Origin: Lachnospiraceae bacterium | GTDB lineage: Bacteria > Bacillota > Clostridia > Lachnospirales > Lachnospiraceae | Reading direction: 5' to 3' | Assembly (NCBI GenBank): GCA_022768465.1 | Contig: JALELZ010000005.1 | Coordinates: forward strand, 62,001 to 126,000 | Length of the DNA stretch: 64,000 nt | Shown here: positions 7,914 through 15,928 of the stretch, one piece after another | How positions within the stretch are numbered: position 1 is the stretch's first letter | Layout of the letters: each line of letters begins with the position of its first letter | Translations under genes and position numbers: made by a program | Notes under the pieces: generated by a model | Database searches by the model: none | The model's input: the letters and a program-made list of their open reading frames with translations, nothing else | What the model was told of the DNA's origin: nothing

Positions 7914-9998
7914 TCACTCTATCTTTGTTGCTTCAACACTTTCTCTGACATCACTTCTGTCTTCGGTGTTTTCGCTCGGTGAATCGATTCCCGGTGCTCC
8001 CGGTCCTATACCGCTGTCATTTGAGATAACATCATAGGTGCTTTCCGGTTCATCACTGATATTAGAATTTCCTCCATGATTCACATTGCTGTTTGAACCG
8101 CCAGGAACCATATCTTCGTCATCGTAGGAGTCATTATCCTCTTCCTCATCAATGGTGCTGTCATCTATGATTTCTTCAATAGTCTCTGACTCGCTCTCTG
8201 ATTCATTGATCGTCTCGGTCTCTGATTCGCTTTCAGGAACAGTTTCCTCGATAGCCTGAGCATTTCCGCCTTGACCTGCTGCAGATAGATCATCAACTTT
8301 TACAGAGGTTTCTCCGCTTCCTCCTAAGCCTGTTCTTTCAGCAACATGTGCACTGATTTCCTTTACAAGCTTACTAGGTGTATAGCTTTCTCCGGGATAT
8401 AAGAACTCATGAAGTGCTATGTCATTAGACTCCCATGTTACAGGGATTACAGCATCAAGCTTTCCGACATTCTGTCCTTTTTTATCAAACGGGAAGCCGG
8501 CTGTTTCTCCTATATAATACTTGCTTATGTCCTTTGCAAAAGGAAGTATATCACTTATTCCCACACTGGTAGATGTCTGCGGAAGCACTGTTACCAGAAT
8601 GTTATTAAGCACTGAAAAGTCTGCATTTTTGGCTTTGTCAAGTGCAAGTGAAATAACCTTTCGCTGTCTTTCTGTACGAGTATAGTCACTATCCATCTTT
8701 CTGAGTCTTACATATGCTACCGCCTGAACTCCGTCAAGATGATTCATGCCTGCATGCTGCAGCTGTACAGATCCGACGCCTGTACTGTTAACAGTCTCGG
8801 TAATGTAGGCATTGATATATTTAAATTCAGCGTCAGTGATATCTATGTCCACGCCGCCGAGTATATTGATAGCATCTACCACTGCCTTCCAGTTGAATGT
8901 CACATAATCATCAACCTTGACATCGGTATTATTTTCCAAAGCCCAGATAGCCTGCTCAGGTCCGCCTCTGAAGTATGCCTCGTTGAATTTGTGGTAATTG
9001 CCGTCTTTATCTATCTGTGTATAGGTATCTCTGTATATAGAGACAAGCTTAATCTCTCCGGTAGCCATGTCCACTCTCGCTATCATATTGACATCAGAAA
9101 GTGCACCCTTTCCGACATTGCCGTCTCTTGAATCTACTCCGAATACCGCAACCGTATAGTATCCGCTCTGCCTTTTTACGAATTTAATACCTACAAAAGC
9201 AATAAAAATAAGAAGTAAAGCAAGAATGATCCAAAGTATTCTCTTTTTCTTTTTTCCTTTTTGGCCATTTGCTGTTCCCTTTTGTCCGTTTACTGTGTTT
9301 GTTTTTAATGTACTCTGCTTAGCATCAGTATCAGCTTTGGCATTAACCTTTGCCATCGAATTCCCCTGAGGTGCAGCTACAGGTCTTCTGCCTGTTTTAT
9401 CGGAGGCTTCCGGTTTTCTTCCGGCGTCATCAGGCTTAGCTGCATTTCTTCTTTGTTCCTGAGGATGCATTTTTCTTTCATTATCCTCTGATACTGCCGA
9501 AGAACGCTTATCATATGCAGTACTGCGATTATCAGAGTTTCTTCTTCGCTCATGCTGCTTATACTGCCCGTCCTCATAAGCTTCATCAGCTGCTGATGAG
9601 GCTATGCGCGAATATTCATCCATGTCATTATAGTAACGGTCACGTTCCTTATAGTACCTGTCGCGTTCCGCAAAATAGCGATCTCGCTCCCTGAAATATT
9701 CACTTCGGTCATCATAATAATCTCGCTCATCCCGATCATCATAACGATCATGTTCAAATCCGTCATAAGCGTAACGACGATCAGCATTCCCACGATTGCC
9801 GTGTTCTGCAACTCTGCCGTCATTTCTGCGTGAATTTCTCAGATTTCTGTCATATTCGACTTTTTCAGAGTGACCTGTGTCATACATATCATCATCTCTG
9901 TCGTACGCACCGTCGATATCATCTCTGAATTCGATATCATCCTCAGATACATTACGATATCTTCGAGATCTTCTGTAGTTTCTTTCTTCTCTTTCCAT
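7914..9998 (-). CDS. LytR-CpsA-Psr (LCP) family protein with a long charged cytoplasmic region
   Basis: Membrane enzyme family that transfers undecaprenyl-linked glycopolymers to peptidoglycan. The 694 residues divide into a cytoplasmic N-terminus of about 250 residues dominated by Arg, Asp and Tyr; one transmembrane helix at about 253-274 (RILWIILALLLIFIAFVG); the extracellular LCP domain from about 280 (VAVFGVDSRDG, RVDMATGEIKLVSIYRDTY, YVRLRKMDSDYTRTERQRKV, i.e. the pyrophosphate-binding Asp/Arg set); and an acidic Ser/Glu tail from about 570. The N-terminus holds three tandem heptads RERDRYF/AERDRYY/KERDRYY at 103-123, encoded by 21-base repeats at 9630-9692, plus a doubled NGQKG. Typical LCP proteins have a short cytoplasmic tail, so the N-terminus is the odd part. 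Confidence 0.9.
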   Translation of the reverse strand: MEREERNYRRSRRYRNVSEDDIEFRDDIDGAYDRDDDMYDTGHSEKVEYDRNLRNSRRNDGRVAEHGNRGNADRRYAYDGFEHDRYDDRDERDYYDDRSEYFRERDRYFAERDRYYKERDRYYNDMDEYSRIASSAADEAYEDGQYKQHERRRNSDNRSTAYDKRSSAVSEDNERKMHPQEQRRNAAKPDDAGRKPEASDKTGRRPVAAPQGNSMAKVNAKADTDAKQSTLKTNTVNGQKGTANGQKGKKKKRILWIILALLLIFIAFVGIKFVKRQSGYYTVAVFGVDSRDGNVGKGALSDVNMIARVDMATGEIKLVSIYRDTYTQIDKDGNYHKFNEAYFRGGPEQAIWALENNTDVKVDDYVTFNWKAVVDAINILGGVDIDITDAEFKYINAYITETVNSTGVGSVQLQHAGMNHLDGVQAVAYVRLRKMDSDYTRTERQRKVISLALDKAKNADFSVLNNILVTVLPQTSTSVGISDILPFAKDISKYYIGETAGFPFDKKGQNVGKLDAVIPVTWESNDIALHEFLYPGESYTPSKLVKEISAHVAERTGLGGSGETSVKVDDLSAAGQGGNAQAIEETVPESESETETINESESESETIEEIIDDSTIDEEEDNDSYDDEDMVPGGSNSNVNHGGNSNISDEPESTYDVISNDSGIGPGAPGIDSPSENTEDRSDVRESVEATKIE

Positions 9999-10169
9999 AT
10001 CCTATGCCTTTTTATCTAACATATTCTTAAGATGAGCATTATACGACCTGCTCACACGAACTTCAATCTCAAATACATGAAAAGTCTAATAAAAGGCAAG
10101 TTTAAATTCAATAAACTATCCTTACAATAGAATTATATATTTTTTAAAAATAATGAACTTTTTAAAAAT

Positions 10170-10814
10170 TTATATATATGCCTCTATGCCGGCAGCTGAA
10201 AATGACTCAAGCAGCTTATGAAGAAGTTCTCCGGTCATACCCCAAATAACTCCGAATTCTGTTTCATAAAAGAAATAGCGCTTTTTGATATCAGCCCACG
10301 GATAGTCTCTTCCGTTAGGAATAAGCTCATAATGAAAACCCTCCTGAGGTGTCTGCACAAATACCGTATCGCTCACCTTCGGTTCTATCTTCATCAGTTC
10401 CTTTATAGATATGCTGAATACACTCGCCACCTCAGCCTCGGAATATGTACCTTCATACTCATCTATGCGTCCAAGATACGCAAAGACATCCGCGCCTGCA
10501 GGCCCTATCATTTTAAACATAGGGGCGATTATATCTGCTTTGCCGTCTGCAAGACAAAGCTCTTCCATAGTTTCTCTCAGCGCTGCATCGGCAGGGCTTT
10601 CTCCGGTTTCTATCCTTCCTCCCGGAAAGCATATCTCACCGCCCTGTTCTATATTTCTTGATCTCACCTCAAAAAGCAATGACAGCTCACCGTCCTTTTT
10701 TACAAGCGGCATAAGCACTGATGCCTTTATGGCTTTAAGCGGCATAATACGTTCAAATCTGTGATTTGAAAATTCGTTGCTTATCATTTCAATGAGACTG
10801 TTATCATTATTCAT
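10170..10814 (-). CDS. Nudix hydrolase, CoA pyrophosphatase-like
   Basis: A 214-residue Nudix protein resembling NudL/YeaB CoA diphosphatases, which cut CoA to phosphopantetheine and 3',5'-ADP. Evidence is the block PLVKKDGELSLLFEVRS, the Nudix box GGRIETGESPADAALRETMEEL, and the downstream PAGADVFAYLGRIDEYEGTYSEAEV, which fits the CoA-specific region. Transcribed alone on the minus strand, with a GAGGAAC ribosome binding site 9 bases ahead of the ATG. A substrate other than CoA cannot be excluded. Bases 9999-10169 and 10815-10937 hold no further gene. Confidence 0.85.
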   Translation of the reverse strand: MNNDNSLIEMISNEFSNHRFERIMPLKAIKASVLMPLVKKDGELSLLFEVRSRNIEQGGEICFPGGRIETGESPADAALRETMEELCLADGKADIIAPMFKMIGPAGADVFAYLGRIDEYEGTYSEAEVASVFSISIKELMKIEPKVSDTVFVQTPQEGFHYELIPNGRDYPWADIKKRYFFYETEFGVIWGMTGELLHKLLESFSAAGIEAYI

Positions 10815-10937
10815 GGTATATGTTCCTCATATTATAAAGTCTTTTTATTGATCGGCTTTTTTGATCCTGCCTATGCTTTAAGGCTCTGACATTAATGAGC
10901 AGACTTTTCAGTCAAATCTTCTGACTCTGTCAGCTGC

Positions 10938-11225
10938 TCATGCATCCAAAAGTCTGCTGCTTACGGAAGATTTTCTGAATGCAATAATATCGGCTCCGTT
11001 TCTGTCATTTACAGAGCTCCTGTTCATCCTGTTTGATATCCTGCCATCCTCCGGCTCATCAGCGCAGCACCAGCCGTTTGCATAGCCGTAAAGTGCTGTA
11101 AATATTCCGCTGATAATACATATAATAATAGGAAGCGGTGTGAGATCCGTATCAAGAAAGCATGCCGAAATAATAAAAATCGTTCCCATAACTGCTGCAA
11201 AACTTTTAAGACATATCTTTTTCAT
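10938..11225 (-). CDS. Small membrane protein, unknown function
   Basis: I do not recognise this 95-residue protein. It begins MKKICLKSFAAVMGTIFII, has two hydrophobic segments (about 8-25 and 30-50) and a polar C-terminus with a CC pair (NGWCCADEPEDG). An upstream ATG (11255) is in frame but the start at 11225 follows GAAAGGGG and gives a normal membrane-insertion N-terminus. An inverted repeat TGAGCAG/CTGCTCA around the stop codon (about 10897-10940) has no U tract. Probably real, since it has a start signal and the gap around it is otherwise empty. Confidence 0.5.
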   Translation of the reverse strand: MKKICLKSFAAVMGTIFIISACFLDTDLTPLPIIICIISGIFTALYGYANGWCCADEPEDGRISNRMNRSSVNDRNGADIIAFRKSSVSSRLLDA

Positions 11226-11387
11226 ATATATAACCCCTTTCAGAACAATCATCAATTTTCTTACTTAGGATTATATCGGTTGTGTTGTCCATTATTCAGG
11301 ACTCGCAGTGCGATTCCATGGATTTTTGTAAAATTATGAATAATTCAAGAAATCTAACTGTTATTTATTGCAAAGCCCCCTGGAATT

Positions 11388-11416
11388 GTTATTATATTTA
11401 ATAAATACTATAATCC
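11388..11416 (+). promoter_or_regulatory. Sigma-A type promoter upstream of the DUF975 gene
   Basis: TTGTTA (11388-11393), a 17-base spacer and TATAAT (11411-11416). It lies in a 353-base gap (11226-11578) with no gene and would give a leader of about 155 bases before the DUF975 start codon. I see no recognised riboswitch in that leader. Confidence 0.6.
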
Positions 11417-11578
11417 ATATTATACTATGGTTACCGTGATTTGCAGACAGCAAATTCATGTTATGAGCTGTATAAATATGTAGTTTTATGCTTGGGAACT
11501 CATGCATTAACAGTTTTTTTATACAGATATTTTAATCATTTTCACCCTAAGGTTCACTTTATTTAAGGAGGTATTTAT

Positions 11579-12301
11579 ATGCTAAATACTATCGAAATCA
11601 AAAGAAGTGCAAAGCAGATACTCAGTACCTGCTATTTAAAATGTGTTGCCGTATCGCTCGTCCTTACTCTTTCAATGTATGGTTTCACAGCAGGATCAGG
11701 CAATACTTCCGGAGGCAATGTTTCTGCCTCATCAGCTTCTGATGCCGCTATTGCTGCCGGCGCGGACATATCGTCAGTTATTTCAGAGCTTCCTAACGAA
11801 ATGCTTCCTCTTATTGCAGGTTTTGCAGGACTATTCATTCTGATAAGCATTGCTGTCAGAATATTCCTTTTGAAGCCTTTGGAGATAGGCTGCCGTAAAT
11901 TCTTCATTAATGTATATGACAGCGTGCCTCCTATAGGTATCATAGCCTCACCTTACAGCTGCAGCTATTTTAACCAGGTGAAGATTTTGTTTTTCAGAGA
12001 TCTGTTCCTTTGCCTATGGTCAATGCTCTTTGTTATACCGGGTATCATAAAGAGCTACAGCTACCGAATGATACCGTACATTCTTGCAGAGGATCCATCC
12101 GCTGATATGGCTTCTGCTTTTAATGCCTCAATAGAAATGATGAACGGACATAAAATGGAAGTATTCATATATGACCTTTCATTTATAGGCTGGTATATTT
12201 TAGGAGTATTTACCTGCGGCATCGCCGGTGTATTTTATGTATATCCTTATAAGGCTATTGCCGATGCCGGACTTTATCTCAGCCTTAAGAATGGATTTTG
12301 A
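11579..12301 (+). CDS. DUF975 family integral membrane protein
   Basis: A 240-residue polytopic membrane protein of a family common in Firmicutes with no defined function. Family features are the N-terminal IEIKRSAKQILSTCYLK, a large loop, then FFRDLFLCLWSMLFVIPGI with IKSYSYRMIPYILAEDP, and the C-terminal VYPYKAIADAGLYL. Four to five hydrophobic segments are visible. The start has a good AAGGAGG site. It is followed by the separate mntP promoter, so the two are not obviously one unit. Confidence 0.85.
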   Translation: MLNTIEIKRSAKQILSTCYLKCVAVSLVLTLSMYGFTAGSGNTSGGNVSASSASDAAIAAGADISSVISELPNEMLPLIAGFAGLFILISIAVRIFLLKPLEIGCRKFFINVYDSVPPIGIIASPYSCSYFNQVKILFFRDLFLCLWSMLFVIPGIIKSYSYRMIPYILAEDPSADMASAFNASIEMMNGHKMEVFIYDLSFIGWYILGVFTCGIAGVFYVYPYKAIADAGLYLSLKNGF

Positions 12302-12356
12302 GATATTAATACTTAAATGTTGAGTGAAAAAGAATACAACATATTGAATGATATAT

Positions 12357-12385
12357 TTGACAAGAAAAACCTTAAATGTTAAAGT
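12357..12385 (+). promoter_or_regulatory. mntP: Promoter of the mntP riboswitch leader
   Basis: TTGACA (12357-12362), 17-base spacer, TAAAGT (12380-12385). Predicted initiation near 12392 places the start of transcription directly ahead of the riboswitch aptamer. Confidence 0.7.
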
Positions 12386-12399
12386 GTCATCATTGAAAT

Positions 12400-12490
12400 A
12401 TCCTATGAGGGAGTAGCATGCGTATAACGCAGCAAGTCAACATACTGACCTTAGGTCTGGCTTGCTTTAAATTGCGAGACTCATGTATAG
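12400..12490 (+). ncRNA. yybP-ykoY manganese riboswitch
   Basis: The conserved class elements are present in order: GAGGGAGTAGC (from 12407), a short P2 hairpin (TGCGT/ACGCA), GTCAACATACT and the closing GCGAGACTCAT. P1 forms from ATGAG with CTCAT. Established knowledge: this class senses Mn2+ and is usually an ON switch for Mn exporters, and here it precedes mntP. The 3' strand AGACTCATG can instead pair with CATGAAGTCT (12501-12510, one bulge), and CATGCGTA (12417-12424) is perfectly complementary to TACGCATG (12497-12504). Either pairing would compete with the aptamer. Confidence 0.92.
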
Positions 12491-12528
12491 CAAAACTACG
12501 CATGAAGTCTGTATTTTCTCGATATATA

Positions 12529-12562
12529 CCCAAGTATAGTTTGCTGTACTTGGGATTTTTTA
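12529..12562 (+). terminator. Riboswitch-controlled terminator ahead of mntP
   Basis: CCCAAGTA (12529-12536) pairs with TACTTGGG (12547-12554), followed by ATTTTTTAT. It stands between the aptamer and the mntP ribosome binding site, so it is the likely expression platform. Confidence 0.9.
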
Positions 12563-12584
12563 TGTCATAAAACAGGAGAAAAAT

Positions 12585-13169
12585 ATGGACTTGGGAATTT
12601 ATTTTTTTATCACAAATATCGTTCTTGGAGTAGGCTTGGCTATGGATGCATTTTCAGTATCACTTGCAAACGGGCTTAACGAATCAAAAATGAAGACCCA
12701 CAGAATGTGCCTTGTTGCAGGAGTCTTTGCTGTATTTCAGTTTGTGATGCCTCTTATCGGATGGGTATGCGTTTCTGCAGTTGCAAATGTGTTTGAAGTA
12801 TTCAGAAAATTCATTCCGTGGATAGCTCTGATCTTACTATCATACATTGGTGGGAAAATGCTGTATGAAGGAATTATAAATAAGGAAAATGAAGATGAAC
12901 AGCCGGCAGTAAGCTTTAAAGATCTTTTAGTTCAAGGCGTAGCAACATCTATCGATGCTCTGTCTGTAGGATTTACTATATCAAATTATAAATTTGTGGA
13001 AGCAACCCTTGCCTGTCTTCTTATTGGAATTGTAACATTTATCATATGCTTCGGCGGACTGCATATAGGTAAAAAAGCCGGAACAAAGCTTGCCGGGAAG
13101 GCGAGTATACTTGGTGGTGTGATACTTATTTTTATAGGTTTGGAGATCCTTATATCAAGCTTCCTGTAA
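12585..13169 (+). CDS. mntP: MntP-family manganese efflux pump
   Basis: A 194-residue inner-membrane protein with six predicted helices that exports Mn2+. Family signatures are the paired LGVGLAMDAFSVSLANGL near the N-terminus and the second-half GVATSIDALSVGFTIS, each contributing a membrane-embedded Asp/Ser metal motif. It ends GLEILISSFL. The start follows AGGAGA. Regulation by the manganese riboswitch just upstream agrees with the assignment. The gene is convergent with a thioesterase gene, with a structured repeat between them. Confidence 0.95.
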   Translation: MDLGIYFFITNIVLGVGLAMDAFSVSLANGLNESKMKTHRMCLVAGVFAVFQFVMPLIGWVCVSAVANVFEVFRKFIPWIALILLSYIGGKMLYEGIINKENEDEQPAVSFKDLLVQGVATSIDALSVGFTISNYKFVEATLACLLIGIVTFIICFGGLHIGKKAGTKLAGKASILGGVILIFIGLEILISSFL

Positions 13170-13432
13170 GAAGAAAAAATGCAGTGCCAAGTTTCAAAAG
13201 CGCTTCGCTCTTTTGAAACTGAGGGCTTTCGCCCTATTCATCTTGAAAGAAATGCGTCCTTGACTGTAAACAGTCAGTCCTTTCGTATGTTTTTTCTTCT
13301 ATCAGCTTGAGCAGTGCCAAGTTTCAAAAATGCTTCGCCTTTTTGAAGCTGAGGGCTTTCGCCCTATCGTAATCATAAGAAAAGGAAACGCAAATAAATT
13401 TGCTGTTCCTTTTCTTCCGATTACGGCACTGC
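13170..13432. repeat. Twin structured repeat between convergent genes
   Basis: Two 57-base near-identical units, 13181-13237 and 13311-13367, each start GCAGTGCCAAGTTTCAAAA, contain a hairpin of that arm with TTTTGAA, then a second hairpin AGGGCTTTCGCCCT. Each unit has its own variable arm. Unit 1 is framed by AGAAGAAAAAA (13169-13179) and TTTTTTCTTCT (13290-13300). Unit 2 carries CGTAATC (13368-13374) pairing with GATTACG (13419-13425), and its GCAGTGCC is closed by GGCACTGC (13425-13432). The element fills the whole gap from the mntP stop to the thioesterase stop. It may serve as a bidirectional terminator, a mobile palindromic element, or both. Confidence 0.75.
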
Positions 13433-13858
13433 TCAATGCAGGATCATGTTTGTGTATATTCCCATTGCTAGTTCATTGTCGTCCTGGTCTTTTACTGTTA
13501 CTTCTGTGACAACTACGTTTTTGCCTTTTTTTATGACGTGTGCTTCGGCGTATATGTGTGTTTTCCCGATTCCCGGCCTAAGGTAATGTATGTTTGCATC
13601 TATTGATGTTGATCGACAGCCCTCCATTGAGTATACTGCTGTTCCGGATGCTGAATCGGCCAATGTAAAGATGCAGCCGCCGTGTATTGAGCCTATCGGA
13701 TTAAGGTGTCTTTTTTCAACATCCATTTCAACTATTGCACAGCCGCCCTCGGCTTTTGTTACTATCATGCCGTTCTCACGAGCGAAGTCTCCGCCTGTAT
13801 TTCTTACATTCAGGAACTCTTTTATTTTTTTATCAAGTTCTTCTTTGTTTTTTTCCAC
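13433..13858 (-). CDS. PaaI-type hotdog-fold thioesterase
   Basis: A 141-residue acyl-CoA thioesterase-like protein. The hotdog signature is NPIGSIHGGCIFTLADSASGTAV, in which the HGG and the acidic residue are the usual catalytic or binding positions, followed by IDANIHYLRPG and AEAHVIKKGKNVVVTEVTV. The initiation codon is GTG at 13858, preceded by AAAGGTAA; no ATG lies nearby. Natural substrate is unknown. The stop codon TGA overlaps the edge of the twin repeat. Confidence 0.88.
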   Translation of the reverse strand: MEKNKEELDKKIKEFLNVRNTGGDFARENGMIVTKAEGGCAIVEMDVEKRHLNPIGSIHGGCIFTLADSASGTAVYSMEGCRSTSIDANIHYLRPGIGKTHIYAEAHVIKKGKNVVVTEVTVKDQDDNELAMGIYTNMILH

Positions 13859-13917
13859 TCTATGTTACCTTTTTCATTTCTATCTCTTTGGTCGCAGCTC
13901 ATTAAATATTGAACTTA

Positions 13918-15060
13918 TCAGGCATCAAAGCGCGCCGATACCTTTTTAAGCATATCTATGATATGTATGTGCTGCGGGCATATACGCTCACACTGTCCGC
14001 AGCCTATGCAATCTCCGGCTCTTCCGAATTCCTGAGATAATCTGCCGTAAAAATCCTGCTGTGCTGTCCATTTCTTTTCTTCCAGTTCAAGCATCTCAGC
14101 ATTATAAAGTGAGAAGTATTTCGGGATCGGTATATTCTTAGGGCAGCCCGGTGTACAGTAGGAGCAGCCGGTACATGGCACAGCTATCGAATCAATAATA
14201 ATGTCAACAGCTTCCTTGACCGCAGCTTCTTCCTTTTCTGATAAAGGTTCAAATTCCTTCATGAAACTGATATTTTCTTCCATCTGCTCAAGGCTGCTCA
14301 TGCCGCTTAAAACAAGTCTTACTCCATCCTGACTTGCCGCAAAACGATAACCCCATGAAGGTATGCTCATATCAGGTCTCACACTGCGGAATATCTCTTT
14401 AGCCTTTTCCGGAACATTCTTTACTAATACTCCGCCCTTTAACGGCTCCATTACAAATACCGGCTTATTGTACTTTCGACAGACCTCCAGGCATTTAGCT
14501 GACTGTATGCTTAATGAATCCCAATCAAGGTAATTAAGCTGAATCTGTACAAATTCCATTTCAGGATGCTCTGAAAGCACCTTGTCCAGGATATCGGCTG
14601 AGTCATGGAAGGAGAAGCCTATATGCTTTACAAGTCCGGCTGCCTTCTTTGCCTTAAGCCATTCAAAACAATCAAGCTCTGTGAACTTCTTATAATGATC
14701 TCTTCCGATATTGTGGATAAGATAGTAATCAAAGAAATCAACACCCGTCTTTTCAAGCTGTTCATTAAATATCTTATCGGGATCATCCTTTGTCTTTATA
14801 TAGTTCGCATGAAGCTTTGTTGTCAGGGTGTAGCTGTCACGCGGATATCTTGAGGTCAACGCCTCCTTAACAGCTGATTCGCTTTTATACTTGCAATACA
14901 TGTATGCTGTATCGAAATATGTAAATCCGTTTGCAATAAACATATCCACCATCTGCTTCATCTGCTCGATGTCTATGCTTCCCTCATCATTTGGGTTTGT
15001 AAGCGGCAGTCTCATGAGACCGAAGCCGAACCTTTTATCTGTCTTTATAATGTCTTCCAT
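13918..15060 (-). CDS. Aldo/keto reductase with C-terminal [4Fe-4S] domain
   Basis: A 380-residue oxidoreductase. Residues 1 to about 280 form the aldo/keto reductase barrel (FGFGLMRLPLT, FDTAYMYCKYKSESAVKEAL with the catalytic Asp/Tyr, DYYLIHNIGRDHYKK). The C-terminus carries two ferredoxin-like cysteine sets, CTGCSYCTPGCPKNIPIP and CIGCGQCERICPQHI. This fusion is common in anaerobic Firmicutes and suggests electron transfer through iron-sulfur clusters; the substrate is unknown. The start follows AAGGGGAA. It is the last of two same-strand genes with the isochorismatase-like gene 76 bases upstream. Confidence 0.92.
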   Translation of the reverse strand: MEDIIKTDKRFGFGLMRLPLTNPNDEGSIDIEQMKQMVDMFIANGFTYFDTAYMYCKYKSESAVKEALTSRYPRDSYTLTTKLHANYIKTKDDPDKIFNEQLEKTGVDFFDYYLIHNIGRDHYKKFTELDCFEWLKAKKAAGLVKHIGFSFHDSADILDKVLSEHPEMEFVQIQLNYLDWDSLSIQSAKCLEVCRKYNKPVFVMEPLKGGVLVKNVPEKAKEIFRSVRPDMSIPSWGYRFAASQDGVRLVLSGMSSLEQMEENISFMKEFEPLSEKEEAAVKEAVDIIIDSIAVPCTGCSYCTPGCPKNIPIPKYFSLYNAEMLELEEKKWTAQQDFYGRLSQEFGRAGDCIGCGQCERICPQHIHIIDMLKKVSARFDA

Positions 15061-15136
15061 AGTTATTTCCCCTTAAAAAATCACTTATTAATATCTGACC
15101 TGAACATTAAAATGCCTGTCTGGCTTCATACAGCAT

Positions 15137-15676
15137 TTACTTTACAAGCCTGCTTATCTGTCTGAACAAATCAGTTCCGGCCTCATGTAAAAGCTCAAAG
15201 AGTACAGATTCGTAGGTTGCAAGTATGATACCTTCCTGCTTTGCTCTCTCAAGCGCCATGTCAAAATCCTTCTTCTTGCGGCTTCCTGCACAATCTGTCA
15301 CAAGCACAGGCGTATATCCTGCTGCCTTAAGGCCTAAAAGAGTCTGCAGAACACATATATGGCTCTCGATACCGCATATTAAAACATAAGGTTTTTCTTC
15401 CGGTGAAGGAATGACCTTTATAAGCTCAGAAGCCGCGCCAAAGCTTATTTTTTCAACATACTCATCGCTTCCTATAGCATCTGTTATTTCCGCCACCGTC
15501 ATTCCGAGTCCTTTGGTATACTGCTGTGTTATATAGGTTGGAATGTTAAGTATTCTGAGTCCGGTGAGAAATTTCGCAGAGCATTCCATAAGCTCTTCCT
15601 TATTTCCTATCGCCGGAACAAGCCTTTCCTGATAATCCACTGCAACTGCTATAGTTTTTTTTGCATCAAGTATCAA
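15137..15676 (-). CDS. Isochorismatase-like cysteine hydrolase
   Basis: A 179-residue alpha/beta hydrolase of the isochorismatase/nicotinamidase superfamily. The catalytic triad candidates are Asp in AVDYQERLVPAI, Lys in EKISFGAA and Cys in CGIESHICVLQTLLGL. The short length and the missing metal-binding loop suit the YcaC-like branch rather than nicotinamidase. Initiation is at a TTG codon (15676) with a strong GGAGG eight bases upstream. Function is not assignable beyond amide or ether hydrolysis. Confidence 0.85.
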   Translation of the reverse strand: MILDAKKTIAVAVDYQERLVPAIGNKEELMECSAKFLTGLRILNIPTYITQQYTKGLGMTVAEITDAIGSDEYVEKISFGAASELIKVIPSPEEKPYVLICGIESHICVLQTLLGLKAAGYTPVLVTDCAGSRKKKDFDMALERAKQEGIILATYESVLFELLHEAGTDLFRQISRLVK

Positions 15677-15821
15677 ATTTATACCTCCGATGTAGTTCTT
15701 TTAACCTATGATCCGGCGAATATCTATAAAGCTTGGCCGGCAGTTTTGATATTATCAATTCTACTACAGATTATATACCGAAATTTCTTCAGATTCTATA
15801 TGCCTATAATTTATATCATCG

Positions 15822-15852
15822 AAAAAATCCGTATCTTCTTCAGATACGGATC
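15822..15852 (-). terminator. Terminator of the uxaA-type operon
   Basis: On the minus strand ATCCGTATC pairs with GATACGGAT around a short loop and is followed by TTTTTTCG. It lies about 80 bases past the stop of the large dehydratase subunit. The remaining bases of 15677-15928 hold no gene. Confidence 0.85.
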
Positions 15853-15928
15853 TCTTCGTAGAAATGGAGTGTATGAAAGGCCGGCTCGGAGCCTGAATTT
15901 TGCTCTTTAACCGTGTCTTATAATGTTA

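Noticed and set aside
13181-13367. CRISPR-like array
   Set aside because: Only two units, each internally palindromic with hairpins, about 73 bases apart; no leader and no cas genes.
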